A stretch of 64,000 nucleotides of DNA. Source: Sporosarcina sp. P13. GTDB taxonomy: Bacteria > Bacillota > Bacilli > Bacillales_A > Planococcaceae. Below, one piece after another: positions 8,795 through 17,195 of the stretch (its first letter is position 1; each line of letters starts with the position of its first letter). Where the stretch lies: NCBI RefSeq assembly GCF_002743055.1, contig NZ_PDYM01000009.1:1-64000 (forward strand), given 5' to 3'. The position numbers and the translations under genes were made by a program. Under the pieces are notes generated by a model, which had not been told where the DNA came from, searched no databases, and worked only from the letters and a program-made list of their open reading frames with translations.

Positions 8795-9541
8795 ATGAAA
8801 AAGATAGCGGGAAAAGCACCTGAAGTATCTTCTACAGTAGTGCGTGCGATATCCGTCATCAATTACCTTAACGATGTATCTGGTCCTCAAGGAGTCAGTG
8901 ATATTAGCAAGGGTTTGGGATTGTCTACGACGATTGTGCATCGATTGTTGACGACATTAAAAATTGAAGGCATGGTATTCCAAGATCCGCGTTCGAAGCT
9001 CTATTCTTTGGGTGCTATATTCTTAGACTATGCCAATAAAATATTGACGGAAGTGCCGATCTCGCCAGTTATTGAACCTTGGCTCATGTCACTGCGAAAT
9101 GATACAGGTGAAACCGTGGGATTCTATATGCCCACTGGCCAAATGAGAATTTGTGTAATGGAGTATGAAAGTCAGCAAGAGATTAGACGTTCAGTAGGAA
9201 TGGGAAATCGATTGCCCATACATGTTGGAGCGAGTGGTCGAGCGATTCTTGCCTTTCAATCGGCAGAGCTACAAGGGCGGGTATTAGCTACGTTGCCGCT
9301 TGATGAAAGAAAACGGTTAGAACAGTTGCTTGAAGACACAAGAGCGCAAGGATACGCAATAAATGAAGAAGAGATTACATCTAATGTAGCCGCATTATCG
9401 GCTCCGGTATTTGATAAGAAACGACGCGTCATTGGTGCATTATCCATATCGGGTCCATTATTCAGATGGAACCGCGATACGATGGAATCACATATAGCCG
9501 AACTATTGTCGGCAACTGAAGAAATTACAAACTCACTTTAA
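8795..9541 (+). CDS. IclR-family transcriptional regulator
   Basis: 248 residues. The N-terminal winged helix-turn-helix (about residues 12-75; GVSDISKGLGLSTTIVHRLL) is followed by the effector-binding IclR domain, with HVGASGRAILAF and AALSAPVFDKKRRVIGALSISGP as typical signatures. IclR proteins bind small-molecule effectors and control adjacent catabolic operons. The start at 8795 has GGGGAGAGG upstream. It sits between the enzyme operon and the RidA/BCCT genes, and the palindrome at 3625-3639 is a plausible target. It is followed after 17 bp by ridA, so it is likely cotranscribed with it. Confidence 0.9.
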   Translation: MKKIAGKAPEVSSTVVRAISVINYLNDVSGPQGVSDISKGLGLSTTIVHRLLTTLKIEGMVFQDPRSKLYSLGAIFLDYANKILTEVPISPVIEPWLMSLRNDTGETVGFYMPTGQMRICVMEYESQQEIRRSVGMGNRLPIHVGASGRAILAFQSAELQGRVLATLPLDERKRLEQLLEDTRAQGYAINEEEITSNVAALSAPVFDKKRRVIGALSISGPLFRWNRDTMESHIAELLSATEEITNSL

Positions 9542-9558
9542 TACAAAGGATGATTACA

Positions 9559-10002
9559 ATGAGACCAGAAGATAAATTGAAAGAGCTAGGGTTAGAACTA
9601 CCAGAAAAACGTGCAAAAGGTGGAAACTACATATCTTGCGTACGTACAGGAAATCTATTGTTTTTATCAGGATCCCTTTCTTACGATGTAATCGGTAAAG
9701 TAGGCGATACGTTAACGATCGAAGAAGGATACGCTGCTTCAAGACAAGCGATTCTATTTGCGTTGTCTACGATTAAAGAAGAAGTCGGTGAGCTGTCGAA
9801 AGTAAAGAAATTCGTTAAATTGCTTGGTATGATTAATACGGCATTCGACTTTACAGGACAAGCTAAAGTGATGAATGGTGCTTCTGATTTATTAGTGGAA
9901 GTGTTTGGAGAAGATGTAGGAGCACACGCACGGACAGCAGTAGGAATGATGTTACCTCGCGGAGCCGCTGTAGAAATTGACGTTATCGTGGAAGTGGAGT
10001 AA
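9559..10002 (+). CDS. RidA/YjgF-family protein
   Basis: 147 residues of the RidA (YjgF/YER057c/UK114) fold: GNLLFLSGSLS, then ASRQAILFALSTI, and C-terminal HARTAVGMMLPRGAAVEID. RidA members hydrolyse reactive enamines/imines to keto acids and ammonia. The catalytic Arg of archetypal RidA normally lies in an R-x-A/T-V segment near the C terminus, and HARTAVG fits. The start is ATG 9559, 8 nt after AAAGGA; ATG 9550 overlaps that site. Its presence suggests the pathway produces imine/enamine intermediates, as would follow oxidation of an amine or cyclic amino acid. Confidence 0.88.
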   Translation: MRPEDKLKELGLELPEKRAKGGNYISCVRTGNLLFLSGSLSYDVIGKVGDTLTIEEGYAASRQAILFALSTIKEEVGELSKVKKFVKLLGMINTAFDFTGQAKVMNGASDLLVEVFGEDVGAHARTAVGMMLPRGAAVEIDVIVEVE

Positions 10003-10027
10003 TTTCTCCCCTTCTTCATCCGTTAAA

Positions 10028-10043
10028 AAGTAAGCGTTTACAA
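10028..10043 (+). promoter_or_regulatory. cre-like catabolite repression site
   Basis: A 16-bp element centred on AAGCGTTTAC that matches the Gram-positive cre consensus (WTGNAANCGNWWNCAW) at all but one position. It lies 27 bp before the BCCT start. CcpA control is inference. Confidence 0.6.
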
Positions 10044-10070
10044 TAATTGTCTCATTTAGGAGGTATGAAT

Positions 10071-11657
10071 ATGGGTAGATATGAATCAAAAACGGATCGT
10101 CCTGTCTTGGTAATCAGTGGCGGATTATTGGTCGCTTTTGTAATTGCTTCATTCGTTAATCTAGGGTTTGTGTCGGATATGGTGGACAAATCATTCGCTT
10201 TTTCAGTGAAATATTTCGGTGCGTTTTGGCAAATCTTATTATTGGGCACATTTTTAATTGCACTATTTTTAGCATTTTCTAAATATGGCAAGATCCGTTT
10301 AGGGGGTATGGAAAAGCCGGAGGTAGGCTATTTTAAATGGTTAGCTATGATTATGACGACGTTGCTAGCAGGCGGTGGTGTATTTTGGGCAGCTGCTGAG
10401 CCAATGTATCATTTTCTTGATCGTCCACCAACGTTTCCAGATGTGGTTTCGGGTACTGAGAGTGCAATTATTCCGGCATTTGCACAATCGTATTTACATT
10501 GGGGCTTTCTTGCCTGGTCGATTCTAGGAACATTAGGAACTATTGTCTTGATGTACGCGCATTATCAAAAAGGAATGCCGATGAAACCTCGTACATTACT
10601 GTATCCTTTGCTTGGTGAGAAAATCATGCGTAAAAGTGCTTTAGGTACAATCATAGATGCATTTTCTGTAATAGCAGTAGCAGCGGGTACAATCGGGCCG
10701 ATTGGCTTTCTTGGTTTGCAGGCTGCTTATGGAATGGAAGCATTATACGGTGTGCCCAATACATTATTTACACAAGTCATGATAATTGTTGGTGTAGTAG
10801 TGATAGCGACGGTTTCAGCTGTGACTGGCCTGCGTAAAGGAATTCAGTTTCTAAGTAATTTAAATGTAATCATTACGTTAATTTTAATGGTTGCTTTATT
10901 ACTAGTAGGACCAGGTGGTTTTATTATTAATACATTTATTTCAGCTAGTGGAGTACATATTCAGGAATTTATTGGATTGAGTACATTCCGCGGAGATTCA
11001 GCTTGGCTTGGTTCATGGACAATCTTTTTCTGGGGTTGGTTCTTAGGTTATGGACCGATGATGGCAATTTTTATCGCAACGATTACACGCGGACGTACGA
11101 TTCGTGATTTAGTGTTAGCGGTATCTATTACAGCTCCGGTCGTAACAGCATTTTGGTTTACTGTTGTAGGGGGCACGGGGATCTTTTACGAAGTGGGTCA
11201 GCCTGGGGTTATTTCGGAAGCACTTAATGTTTCAGGAATGCCTGCTGCGATGGTCGCTATAACACAGCAACTACCATTTAGTTGGATGATTGCGCCACTT
11301 TTCTTATTAGTAACCATTTTATTTGTCGTCACAACAGCTGATTCGATGGCGTATACCATTTCAGTAGCTATTACAGGAGATGGTCATCCACCGAAAGTGA
11401 TGCGCGTCTTTTGGGCTGTCATCATGGGGGCAGTTGCAATTGTATTATTAATGATTAGTGAAGGTGGAGTACAAGCGATTCAATCCTTTATTGTTGTAAC
11501 AGCGATCCCTGTTTCCCTTTTGCTATTTCCTACTTTCTGGGCGGCTCCAAAAGCTGCGAAAATTATGTATGAAGTCCAATTTGGGCCAGAGGCAGAAAAA
11601 GAGGTAGTAATGGGAGAAGCTTTAGTTCAGCAATCAAGCTCAACTGAAAATGTATAA
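10071..11657 (+). CDS. BCCT-family transporter (betaine/carnitine/choline type)
   Basis: 528 residues with about 12 hydrophobic helices. BCCT signatures include FWAAAEPMYHFLDRPP (near residue 105) and ITRGRTIRDLV after TM8. Known BCCT carriers import quaternary ammonium compounds by Na+/H+ symport or exchange. In TM8 the usual FYWAWWISWSP-like box reads FFWGWFLGYGP, so some substrate-cage Trp positions are Phe/Tyr; this suggests a non-standard substrate. The start is ATG 10071, 7 nt after AGGAGG (10058-10063); ATG 10065 is too close. The regulator and pathway genes lie just upstream, so it is likely the uptake system for the compound degraded there. Confidence 0.9.
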   Translation: MGRYESKTDRPVLVISGGLLVAFVIASFVNLGFVSDMVDKSFAFSVKYFGAFWQILLLGTFLIALFLAFSKYGKIRLGGMEKPEVGYFKWLAMIMTTLLAGGGVFWAAAEPMYHFLDRPPTFPDVVSGTESAIIPAFAQSYLHWGFLAWSILGTLGTIVLMYAHYQKGMPMKPRTLLYPLLGEKIMRKSALGTIIDAFSVIAVAAGTIGPIGFLGLQAAYGMEALYGVPNTLFTQVMIIVGVVVIATVSAVTGLRKGIQFLSNLNVIITLILMVALLLVGPGGFIINTFISASGVHIQEFIGLSTFRGDSAWLGSWTIFFWGWFLGYGPMMAIFIATITRGRTIRDLVLAVSITAPVVTAFWFTVVGGTGIFYEVGQPGVISEALNVSGMPAAMVAITQQLPFSWMIAPLFLLVTILFVVTTADSMAYTISVAITGDGHPPKVMRVFWAVIMGAVAIVLLMISEGGVQAIQSFIVVTAIPVSLLLFPTFWAAPKAAKIMYEVQFGPEAEKEVVMGEALVQQSSSTENV

Positions 11658-11670
11658 TAGATCAATGGAT

Positions 11671-11753
11671 GAACCTTGTCACTTCTGGCAAGGTTCTTTC
11701 ATTGTGCAAAACTACCGTTGACAAGTTTATTCCTTGTCAACGGTAGTTTTTTT
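11671..11753. terminator. Two terminators between BCCT and lysR
   Basis: Hairpin 1: GAACCTTG (11671-11678) with CAAGGTTC (11689-11696), then T-rich. Hairpin 2: a perfect 15-bp stem (11711-11725 with 11733-11747) followed by a T run. The second also contains the end of the lysR coding sequence and can work for both strands. Confidence 0.88.
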
Positions 11754-12650
11754 GTTTAAAACGGTAAGTTCTTCACTACTTTTTAGCAACTCTATGAAGA
11801 CTTGTAATGCTTTCGTTTGAAAGGGGGAGTTCGTAACAATGGAGAAATTTCGTTTGAAAGGAGTACCTTTTACTGGCAATAGTGCTAAATCGCCGTAGTG
11901 AAGTACTTTTTGAATTGCCCATTGTGAGACCAGACTGATGCCGAGTCCTGCTTCGACTGATTCCTTAATGGGCTGTGTGCTACTAAATTGCATAATACGT
12001 GAGGGATAGAAGCCGGATTGAGAAAAGAATAGTTCTGAGGCTTCACGAGTTCCTGAACCTTCTTCTCTTAGCAACCACATGTCATTGGCCAATTCATCGA
12101 TAGATATCCTATGGTTTTTCTGAACTAATGGGTGGTTGCGAGAGGCTATGATATACATCGCATCTTCCGCGAAGTCTTCGTTTTGCAACGGTTCGGCTTC
12201 TTTAAAGTGGCCTTCAATTAGTCCAACATCTAGCTGATGATTAATGACTAGCTCAGCAATCTCTGCTGTATTACCAATGGTTACTTCGGGCTCGATCGAT
12301 GGATAGTCTGATACGAGTTTGGACAATATATGTGGAAGTACATATTCGCCGAATGTGTAACTTGCGCCTATTTTTAATGGACCACTAGCTTTATTTGTTA
12401 AATCATCGACTAAGTTTTGCATCTTAGAATACAAACCAACGATTTCTTTCGCATGATGATAGACGATTTCTCCCGCTTGATTGAGTCGAACATATTTATT
12501 GGTACGCTCTAGTAAGCGCACACCGATAGATTCTTCAAGTGAACGAATGTATTGACTGACTGCTGGTTGTGTCATATGCAGTTCTTCCGCCGCCCTAGAA
12601 AAGTTCTTTCTTTCAGCCACTGTAATGAATACTAGTAGTTGGTGATCCAC
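11727..12650 (-). CDS. LysR-family transcriptional regulator (CysL/YeiE-like)
   Basis: 307 residues. The N-terminal LysR helix-turn-helix (FITVAERKNFSRAAEELHMTQPAVSQYIRSLEE, described here as positions 8-40) is followed by a periplasmic-binding-protein-like effector domain (LKIGASYTFGEYVLPHIL, GLGISLVSQWAI). It is transcribed away from the yeiH-like gene with a 110-bp AT-rich intergenic region, the classic arrangement of a LysR activator and its target. YeiE/CysL-type regulators are the usual partners of YeiH-type transporters. The stop codon lies inside the terminator hairpin 11711-11747. Confidence 0.88.
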   Translation of the reverse strand: MDHQLLVFITVAERKNFSRAAEELHMTQPAVSQYIRSLEESIGVRLLERTNKYVRLNQAGEIVYHHAKEIVGLYSKMQNLVDDLTNKASGPLKIGASYTFGEYVLPHILSKLVSDYPSIEPEVTIGNTAEIAELVINHQLDVGLIEGHFKEAEPLQNEDFAEDAMYIIASRNHPLVQKNHRISIDELANDMWLLREEGSGTREASELFFSQSGFYPSRIMQFSSTQPIKESVEAGLGISLVSQWAIQKVLHYGDLALLPVKGTPFKRNFSIVTNSPFQTKALQVFIELLKSSEELTVLNKKTTVDKE

Positions 12651-12760
12651 TGAAGCAACCCCTCTTCTCGTATATATATTTACTTATCATACCTATTATA
12701 AATAATTATTTTTCTTATAGCTAGACTTTTCATATACTAGATACAGGAGGTGTTGTCATC

Positions 12761-13798
12761 GTGGCTTCTTCAAACGTGACTTCAGAACAACGAAAATCTT
12801 ATCAAATGCCAAAAGGAACAGCCTGGATTGGTGGGGTAGCTTTTACATTTTTCATCGCCTTATTAGGATTCTTTTTAGCAAAAGTACCAGGCTTCAACCA
12901 TATAGGTCAGTTGGCATGCGCCATTATTATTGCAGTTGCATACCGTCAAGTGTTCGGTTATCCCGAAGCTCTTCGCTCGGGAATTGCTTTTTCATCTAAA
13001 CGTTTACTTCGAACAGCTATTATTTTATACGGATTGAAACTAAATATTGATACGGTGTTAAGTGATGGATTAGGCTTATTAGCGAGAGACGTGGGTGTTA
13101 TTGCTTTTGCAATTTTTATGACCGTGTGGCTAGCAAAAGTATTTAAAGCCGATAAAAATATCTCTCTATTACTAGGTGTGGGAACGGGTGTCTGCGGAGC
13201 AGCCGCAATTGCGGCAGTCGCACCAATTGTAAAAGTAAAAGATGAAGATACTGCAATCGGTGTAGGCATCATCGCATTAATGGGTACGATTTTCGCCATT
13301 GGCTATACGATTCTTCGTCCCATTTTACCGCTTGACTCCATTGAATATGGAATGTGGGCAGGTATTAGTCTTCACGAAGTAGCGCACGTTGCGTTAGCGG
13401 GTGCGCCGGCAGGAGAAGATGGCTTGGCAATTGCCTTGCTTGCAAAGCTTGGCCGTGTATTCTTATTAGTTCCCCTTTGTTTTATTTTCATCTTTATTAT
13501 GAAACGTAAGAACAAAGGAACGGAAGAAGGGAATGCTAAGATTGAATTCCCATGGTTCCTAGTAGGTTTTATTCTTCTAAGTATTCTTGGAAGTTATGTA
13601 TTCGGTCACTCAATCCCTGTTTCAGATGGTGTGATGGAAGGGCTCTTCACATTAACGACTTGGTTATTAACAGCAGCTATGGTTGGATTAGGGCTAAATG
13701 TTAGCTTGAAAGACCTTCGTGAACGTGCAATGCGTCCGCTAGCAGCTATGACGATAACTTCTGTCTTGCTATCAGTTATTGCGTACTTTATTGTGTAA
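12761..13798 (+). CDS. YeiH/YadS-type putative sulfate/sulfite exporter family protein
   Basis: 345 residues, about 10 hydrophobic helices, conserved-hypothetical YeiH family (annotated elsewhere as putative sulfate exporter). Signature stretches are GVGTGVCGAAAIAAVAPI (near residue 145) and SLHEVAHVALAGA. The start is GTG 12761 after AGGAGG at 12747-12752. It is divergent from the LysR gene and followed by a hairpin terminator. The substrate is not proven by sequence; the pairing with a CysL/YeiE-like regulator suggests a sulfur oxyanion or related metabolite. Confidence 0.82.
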   Translation: MASSNVTSEQRKSYQMPKGTAWIGGVAFTFFIALLGFFLAKVPGFNHIGQLACAIIIAVAYRQVFGYPEALRSGIAFSSKRLLRTAIILYGLKLNIDTVLSDGLGLLARDVGVIAFAIFMTVWLAKVFKADKNISLLLGVGTGVCGAAAIAAVAPIVKVKDEDTAIGVGIIALMGTIFAIGYTILRPILPLDSIEYGMWAGISLHEVAHVALAGAPAGEDGLAIALLAKLGRVFLLVPLCFIFIFIMKRKNKGTEEGNAKIEFPWFLVGFILLSILGSYVFGHSIPVSDGVMEGLFTLTTWLLTAAMVGLGLNVSLKDLRERAMRPLAAMTITSVLLSVIAYFIV

Positions 13799-13806
13799 AA
13801 AAAATG

Positions 13807-13848
13807 ATCAGGCGAAGGAGGAAGCTTTCTTCTTTGCCTGATTTTTTT
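13807..13848 (+). terminator. Intrinsic terminator
   Basis: ATCAGGC (13807-13813) pairs with GCCTGAT (13836-13842); further pairing extends inward. A T run follows. Confidence 0.88.
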
Positions 13849-14178
13849 CGCGAAATAACCTACTAACATACAAATGCCTAGTTGAAATTGCACTTTTATG
13901 TACACCTTGAATCTTCGCCAGCTAACCACTTGATAATTGACCATATGCAGATGAAAATTTTAACACTTGAATTTGTTCCAATGACAGCCGTTTTCGGGGA
14001 ATCTACAGATGAACTTCCCATTGTCGGCCGACATCCTGCATAACCCCGAAAAACAAAATGGCGAAGATAAACATAATAACGACACTCATAACGGAATCGA
14101 TACAACTCCCATAGAATTCACCGAATACAAAGGGGAAGGGCGTGTTAAAGGCGCTGAAAAGAAGGGAAGAGTACTAGC
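13849..14178. other. Gap without a convincing gene
   Basis: About 330 bp. A minus-strand frame here could encode a short hydrophobic peptide ending near 14010 (MSVVIMFIFAILFFGVM) but has no ribosome site, so I do not call it. No promoter or RNA fold is clear apart from the DUF488 ribosome site at 14179. Confidence 0.4.
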
Positions 14179-14192
14179 AGGAGGGATAAATG

Positions 14193-14753
14193 ATGGAAAT
14201 TTATACAATTGGTCATTCTACGCATACGAAAGAAGAGTTCCTGAAGTTACTGGATGATGCACATATTGAAAAGTTAATCGAGATCCGTGCTTTTCCGGGC
14301 AGTCGGAAGTTTCCTCATTTCCACGAGGATCAAATGAAGAAATGGCTTCCCGAAAATAATATTGACTATAAACATTGCACTAAACTAGGTGGTCGTAGAA
14401 GAAAGTCCAAAACAATTGACTCAGAAATTAATAGTGGTTGGAATAATCAATCCTTTCATAATTACGCGGATTTCACTTTGACGTCTGAATTTAAGGAAGG
14501 AATTGATAAATTAACTAATGAGGCAGCGAATCAGCGAATTGCGATTTGTTGTTCGGAACGTCATCCTGCTAGATGTCATCGCTTACTCATTAGTAATTGG
14601 CTTGTATCTTACAAATGGGAAGTCAAACATATCATTGACGGTCCGAAAGAGGAAACGATAATAGAAAATCATGAACTAGGGAAGTGGGGGGCTGAACCCA
14701 ATATACGGGAGGATGGAAAAGTAACCTATCCACCAGAATCAAAAGAAAACTAG
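14193..14753 (+). CDS. DUF488 family protein
   Basis: 186 residues. It has the DUF488 hallmarks: the IYTIGHST start, RAFPGSRKFPHF near residue 35 and the CCSERHPARCHR motif near residue 115, whose Cys/His residues are conserved in the family. Its function is not established. AGGAGG at 14179-14184 supports ATG 14193 (8 nt) or ATG 14190 (5 nt). The stop codon is inside the stem of the shared terminator. It is convergent with the SigB-controlled YdaT-like gene. Confidence 0.85.
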   Translation: MEIYTIGHSTHTKEEFLKLLDDAHIEKLIEIRAFPGSRKFPHFHEDQMKKWLPENNIDYKHCTKLGGRRRKSKTIDSEINSGWNNQSFHNYADFTLTSEFKEGIDKLTNEAANQRIAICCSERHPARCHRLLISNWLVSYKWEVKHIIDGPKEETIIENHELGKWGAEPNIREDGKVTYPPESKEN

Positions 14754-14773
14754 CCCACAAGTCGGGCTAGTTT
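14747..14773. terminator. Bidirectional terminator
   Basis: AAACTAGCCC (14747-14756) pairs with GGGCTAGTTT (14764-14773) around a 7-nt loop. It serves the convergent DUF488 and YdaT-like genes. Confidence 0.85.
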
Positions 14774-15137
14774 ATTCATAGAGCGTTTTTTCGTGCGAAC
14801 CATCAGCATGAAATATAGACAAGACTCCATTGTGTTCAGTTGTATAATTCTTTGCTTTTTCTAACAACTTCTTTTTGGTATCTTCCTTTAGAATAATGTG
14901 GTCGCTAGAGGACTTTTTGAAAATCCATTCATTTTGCCTTGATTTCACTTCGTAATGGGTCCTGCCTTCACTTTTTCCTTCAATATATTCATGGGCTTGT
15001 GCAGTGGCAATCGAAATTGCACGACCCTCTTCATAGTTCTTGCGTAACAGTGCGTTTGCGATTTCAATTGCTTTTTCTCGAACTTTTGGATCTAGATTAT
15101 TCATGGATGTAGGATAATCAGTTTTACTCCAAGACAT
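14772..15137 (-). CDS. YdaT-like general stress protein (DUF2188 C-terminal)
   Basis: 121 residues. The N-terminal half (MSWSKTDYPTSMNNL, VREKAIEIANALL, GRAISIATAQAHEY) matches Bacillus subtilis YdaT and its ChaB-like relatives. The C-terminal part (HNGVLSIFHADGSHEKT) matches the DUF2188 motif. No enzyme activity is known. A SigB-type promoter (15162-15187) and AGGAGGTG lie upstream, agreeing with YdaT being a SigB-dependent stress gene. It is shorter than YdaT because the region between the two halves is reduced. Confidence 0.82.
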   Translation of the reverse strand: MSWSKTDYPTSMNNLDPKVREKAIEIANALLRKNYEEGRAISIATAQAHEYIEGKSEGRTHYEVKSRQNEWIFKKSSSDHIILKEDTKKKLLEKAKNYTTEHNGVLSIFHADGSHEKTLYE

Positions 15138-15161
15138 GAAAGATCACCTCCTAATTCACAA

Positions 15162-15187
15162 ATTCCCTTGTTCTTATTAAGTGAAAC
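15162..15187 (-). promoter_or_regulatory. SigB-type promoter
   Basis: On the minus strand, GTTTCA (15182-15187), 14-bp spacer, GGGAAT (15162-15167). This fits the GTTT / GGGWAW general-stress consensus, just upstream of the YdaT-like gene. Confidence 0.72.
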
Positions 15188-15540
15188 ATTGTGGATAAAA
15201 GAAAGCTGGAACTTCATAAAAGGATTATACATAACCGACTATTCTAATACTAAATCAAGTTCTTCATGTATGTGCCTTGAGTTTAGATGAGCCTTATATC
15301 TACTAAAAATTAATAGTAGGTTTGAAAATATTCCTAGAACAACAGTATAGTGGGTAAGTAAATAAAAAAGAATAGTATACTATGACTTTGTATTTATTTT
15401 GTTTAGAATAGTTTGATTATTATACTAGAGAATGCTAGACTGAAATTGTTCGTCTGTACTTAGCGACTTAGTGTTCGTAACAAGTTGTTCTTTTCGTTTT
15501 GATCTCACTAGGTAATACCTATGAAGATAAATATTAAACT
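15188..15540. other. AT-rich gap
   Basis: About 350 bp of AT-rich sequence between divergent genes. I see no coding frame or convincing riboswitch. It presumably holds the amidase promoter, which I could not place with certainty. Confidence 0.4.
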
Positions 15541-15555
15541 GAAGGAGTGAATGCA

Positions 15556-15738
15556 TTGTCTCTATCCGTCAAGCAACTATTAGAGAACAAAGGTATTCAG
15601 GCTAAACCTGAGCATTTGGAGATCTTGGAAAGTCGCTGGAAGGGAATGCAAGCATTAAGAGGGAACTTGGAAAATATTAAAATTGAAGACGCTGATATAG
15701 GGCTTCGTAATATCCCAGGAGGCGATCATATTGGCTAA
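15556..15738 (+). CDS. AtzG-like small protein (DUF4089), amidase partner
   Basis: A 60-residue helical protein with the pattern LLENKGIQAKPEHLEILESRWKG, resembling DUF4089/AtzG subunits that pair with AtzE-type amidases. The start is taken as TTG 15556, 8 nt after GAAGGAG; the GTG at 15547 overlaps that site. The 3' end overlaps the amidase start by 8 bp, so the two are translationally coupled and probably form a complex, as described for AtzE-AtzG. That link is inference from size, pattern and position. Confidence 0.7.
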   Translation: MSLSVKQLLENKGIQAKPEHLEILESRWKGMQALRGNLENIKIEDADIGLRNIPGGDHIG

Positions 15739-17149
15739 AGAATTGATTCAGAAATCTGTGGAAGAATTGGCACCTCTTTTGGAAAGCGGTTCACTATCAC
15801 CAGTTGATCTGACGAAAGCTGTGTTGGATCATGCAGAAGAGACACAAGATACGATCAATGCCTATATGACGTTTTATCGGGATGAAGCAGAACAAGCTGC
15901 ACGCGAAGCGGAAAAAGAAATTAAAGACGGGAACTATCGAGGCATGTATCACGGTATACCGATGGCCTTGAAAGATAACTTGTATTTTAAAAATAAAGTC
16001 ACAACGATGTCATCAAAGATTCATAAGGATTTCATTCCAGAAGATGACGCAACAGTAGTAACTAAGCTAAGGGAAGCAGGCGTTATTTTCACAGGTAAAC
16101 TTAGCATGCACGAATATGCATGGGGAATTACGAATAATAATCCCCACTATGGCGCGGTTAGAAACCCATGGGATACAAGCAAGATTCCAGGCGGTTCGAG
16201 TGGTGGGTCAGGAGCAGCAGTTTCCATAGGATCAAGTGTCGCATCACTTGGTACAGATACTGCAGGCTCTATCAGAATACCTTCGTCGATTTGCGGAATT
16301 GTTGGACTGAAACCTACACATGGAAGAGTTAGTAAATACGGCTGTTATCCATTAGCATGGTCATTGGATCATATCGGTCCTATGACGAAAACAATCAAGG
16401 ATGCTGCAGGGATGATGGACATTATTTCTGGCTACGACGCAAAAGATCCGACATCTGTCGATACGCCAGTTGATTCCCATCTAAAGAAAATCAAAGGAAA
16501 TGTAAAAGACTTAGTTATCGGTGTCAATGAAGAATATTTCTTCAAGGAAGTCGATAACGAAGTAGATCAAGTAGTGCGTGGAAATATCCAAGCACTTGTA
16601 GATCAAGGGGCTAAAGTAGAAGTTGTGAAAATACCTTCACTTAAGTACGCTGAATGGGCAGAATTGGTCACATCACTTTCCGAAGCATCAACGATTCACC
16701 ACGAAGATATGTTGAAGAGACCACAAGACTTCGGGGATGATATCCGGATGTTGTTTGAACTTGGGGAACTTCCTTCAGCGGTCGATTATTTGCAAGCGCA
16801 GCAAGTTCGTCGTCAATTAAAACAGGAATTCCAGCAAGCATTCCAAAAGGTGGACGTACTCATTGCACCAACATTACCTGTAGTTGCTAGTACGATTGGT
16901 GATGATACAGTGGAATTAAATGGTAAGAAAGTAGATTTAATCGATAATATTATTCGCTTTACAGGACCGAGCAACTTAACAGGGTTGCCCGCGCTTTCTG
17001 TTCCTGGTGGATTTAAAGGTAATCTTCCCGTTGGAGTACAGATTATTGGACCTGCTTTTTCAGAAGCATTACTTTTAGATGTAGGGTATGCGATTGAACA
17101 AACGAATCCACTGAAAAATAAGAAACCACCTTTACTATCTAAAGTATAA
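15731..17149 (+). CDS. Amidase-signature family hydrolase (AtzE/GatA-like)
   Basis: A 472-residue amidase-signature enzyme. The Ser-cisSer-Lys triad is visible: Lys in GIPMALKDNLYF (near residue 84), the first Ser in PGGSSGGSGAAVS (near 160) and the nucleophile Ser in TDTAGSIRIPSS (near 182). It hydrolyses an amide, but which one is not readable. It lacks a GatB/GatC neighbourhood, so a tRNA amidotransferase role is unlikely; the DUF4089 partner points to an AtzE-like catabolic hydrolase. TTG 15731 follows GGAGG. A strong terminator follows. Confidence 0.85.
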   Translation: MAKELIQKSVEELAPLLESGSLSPVDLTKAVLDHAEETQDTINAYMTFYRDEAEQAAREAEKEIKDGNYRGMYHGIPMALKDNLYFKNKVTTMSSKIHKDFIPEDDATVVTKLREAGVIFTGKLSMHEYAWGITNNNPHYGAVRNPWDTSKIPGGSSGGSGAAVSIGSSVASLGTDTAGSIRIPSSICGIVGLKPTHGRVSKYGCYPLAWSLDHIGPMTKTIKDAAGMMDIISGYDAKDPTSVDTPVDSHLKKIKGNVKDLVIGVNEEYFFKEVDNEVDQVVRGNIQALVDQGAKVEVVKIPSLKYAEWAELVTSLSEASTIHHEDMLKRPQDFGDDIRMLFELGELPSAVDYLQAQQVRRQLKQEFQQAFQKVDVLIAPTLPVVASTIGDDTVELNGKKVDLIDNIIRFTGPSNLTGLPALSVPGGFKGNLPVGVQIIGPAFSEALLLDVGYAIEQTNPLKNKKPPLLSKV

Positions 17150-17153
17150 AAAT

Positions 17154-17195
17154 AAAAAACGCTATGATCAATCCATGATCATAGCGTTTTTTTTT
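17154..17195 (+). terminator. Intrinsic terminator
   Basis: CGCTATGATCA (17160-17170) pairs perfectly with TGATCATAGCG (17176-17186), flanked by A and T runs. Confidence 0.9.

Noticed and set aside
13985-14150. A short hydrophobic minus-strand frame before DUF488
   Set aside because: No ribosome site and only an internal Met; overlaps the DUF488 upstream region.
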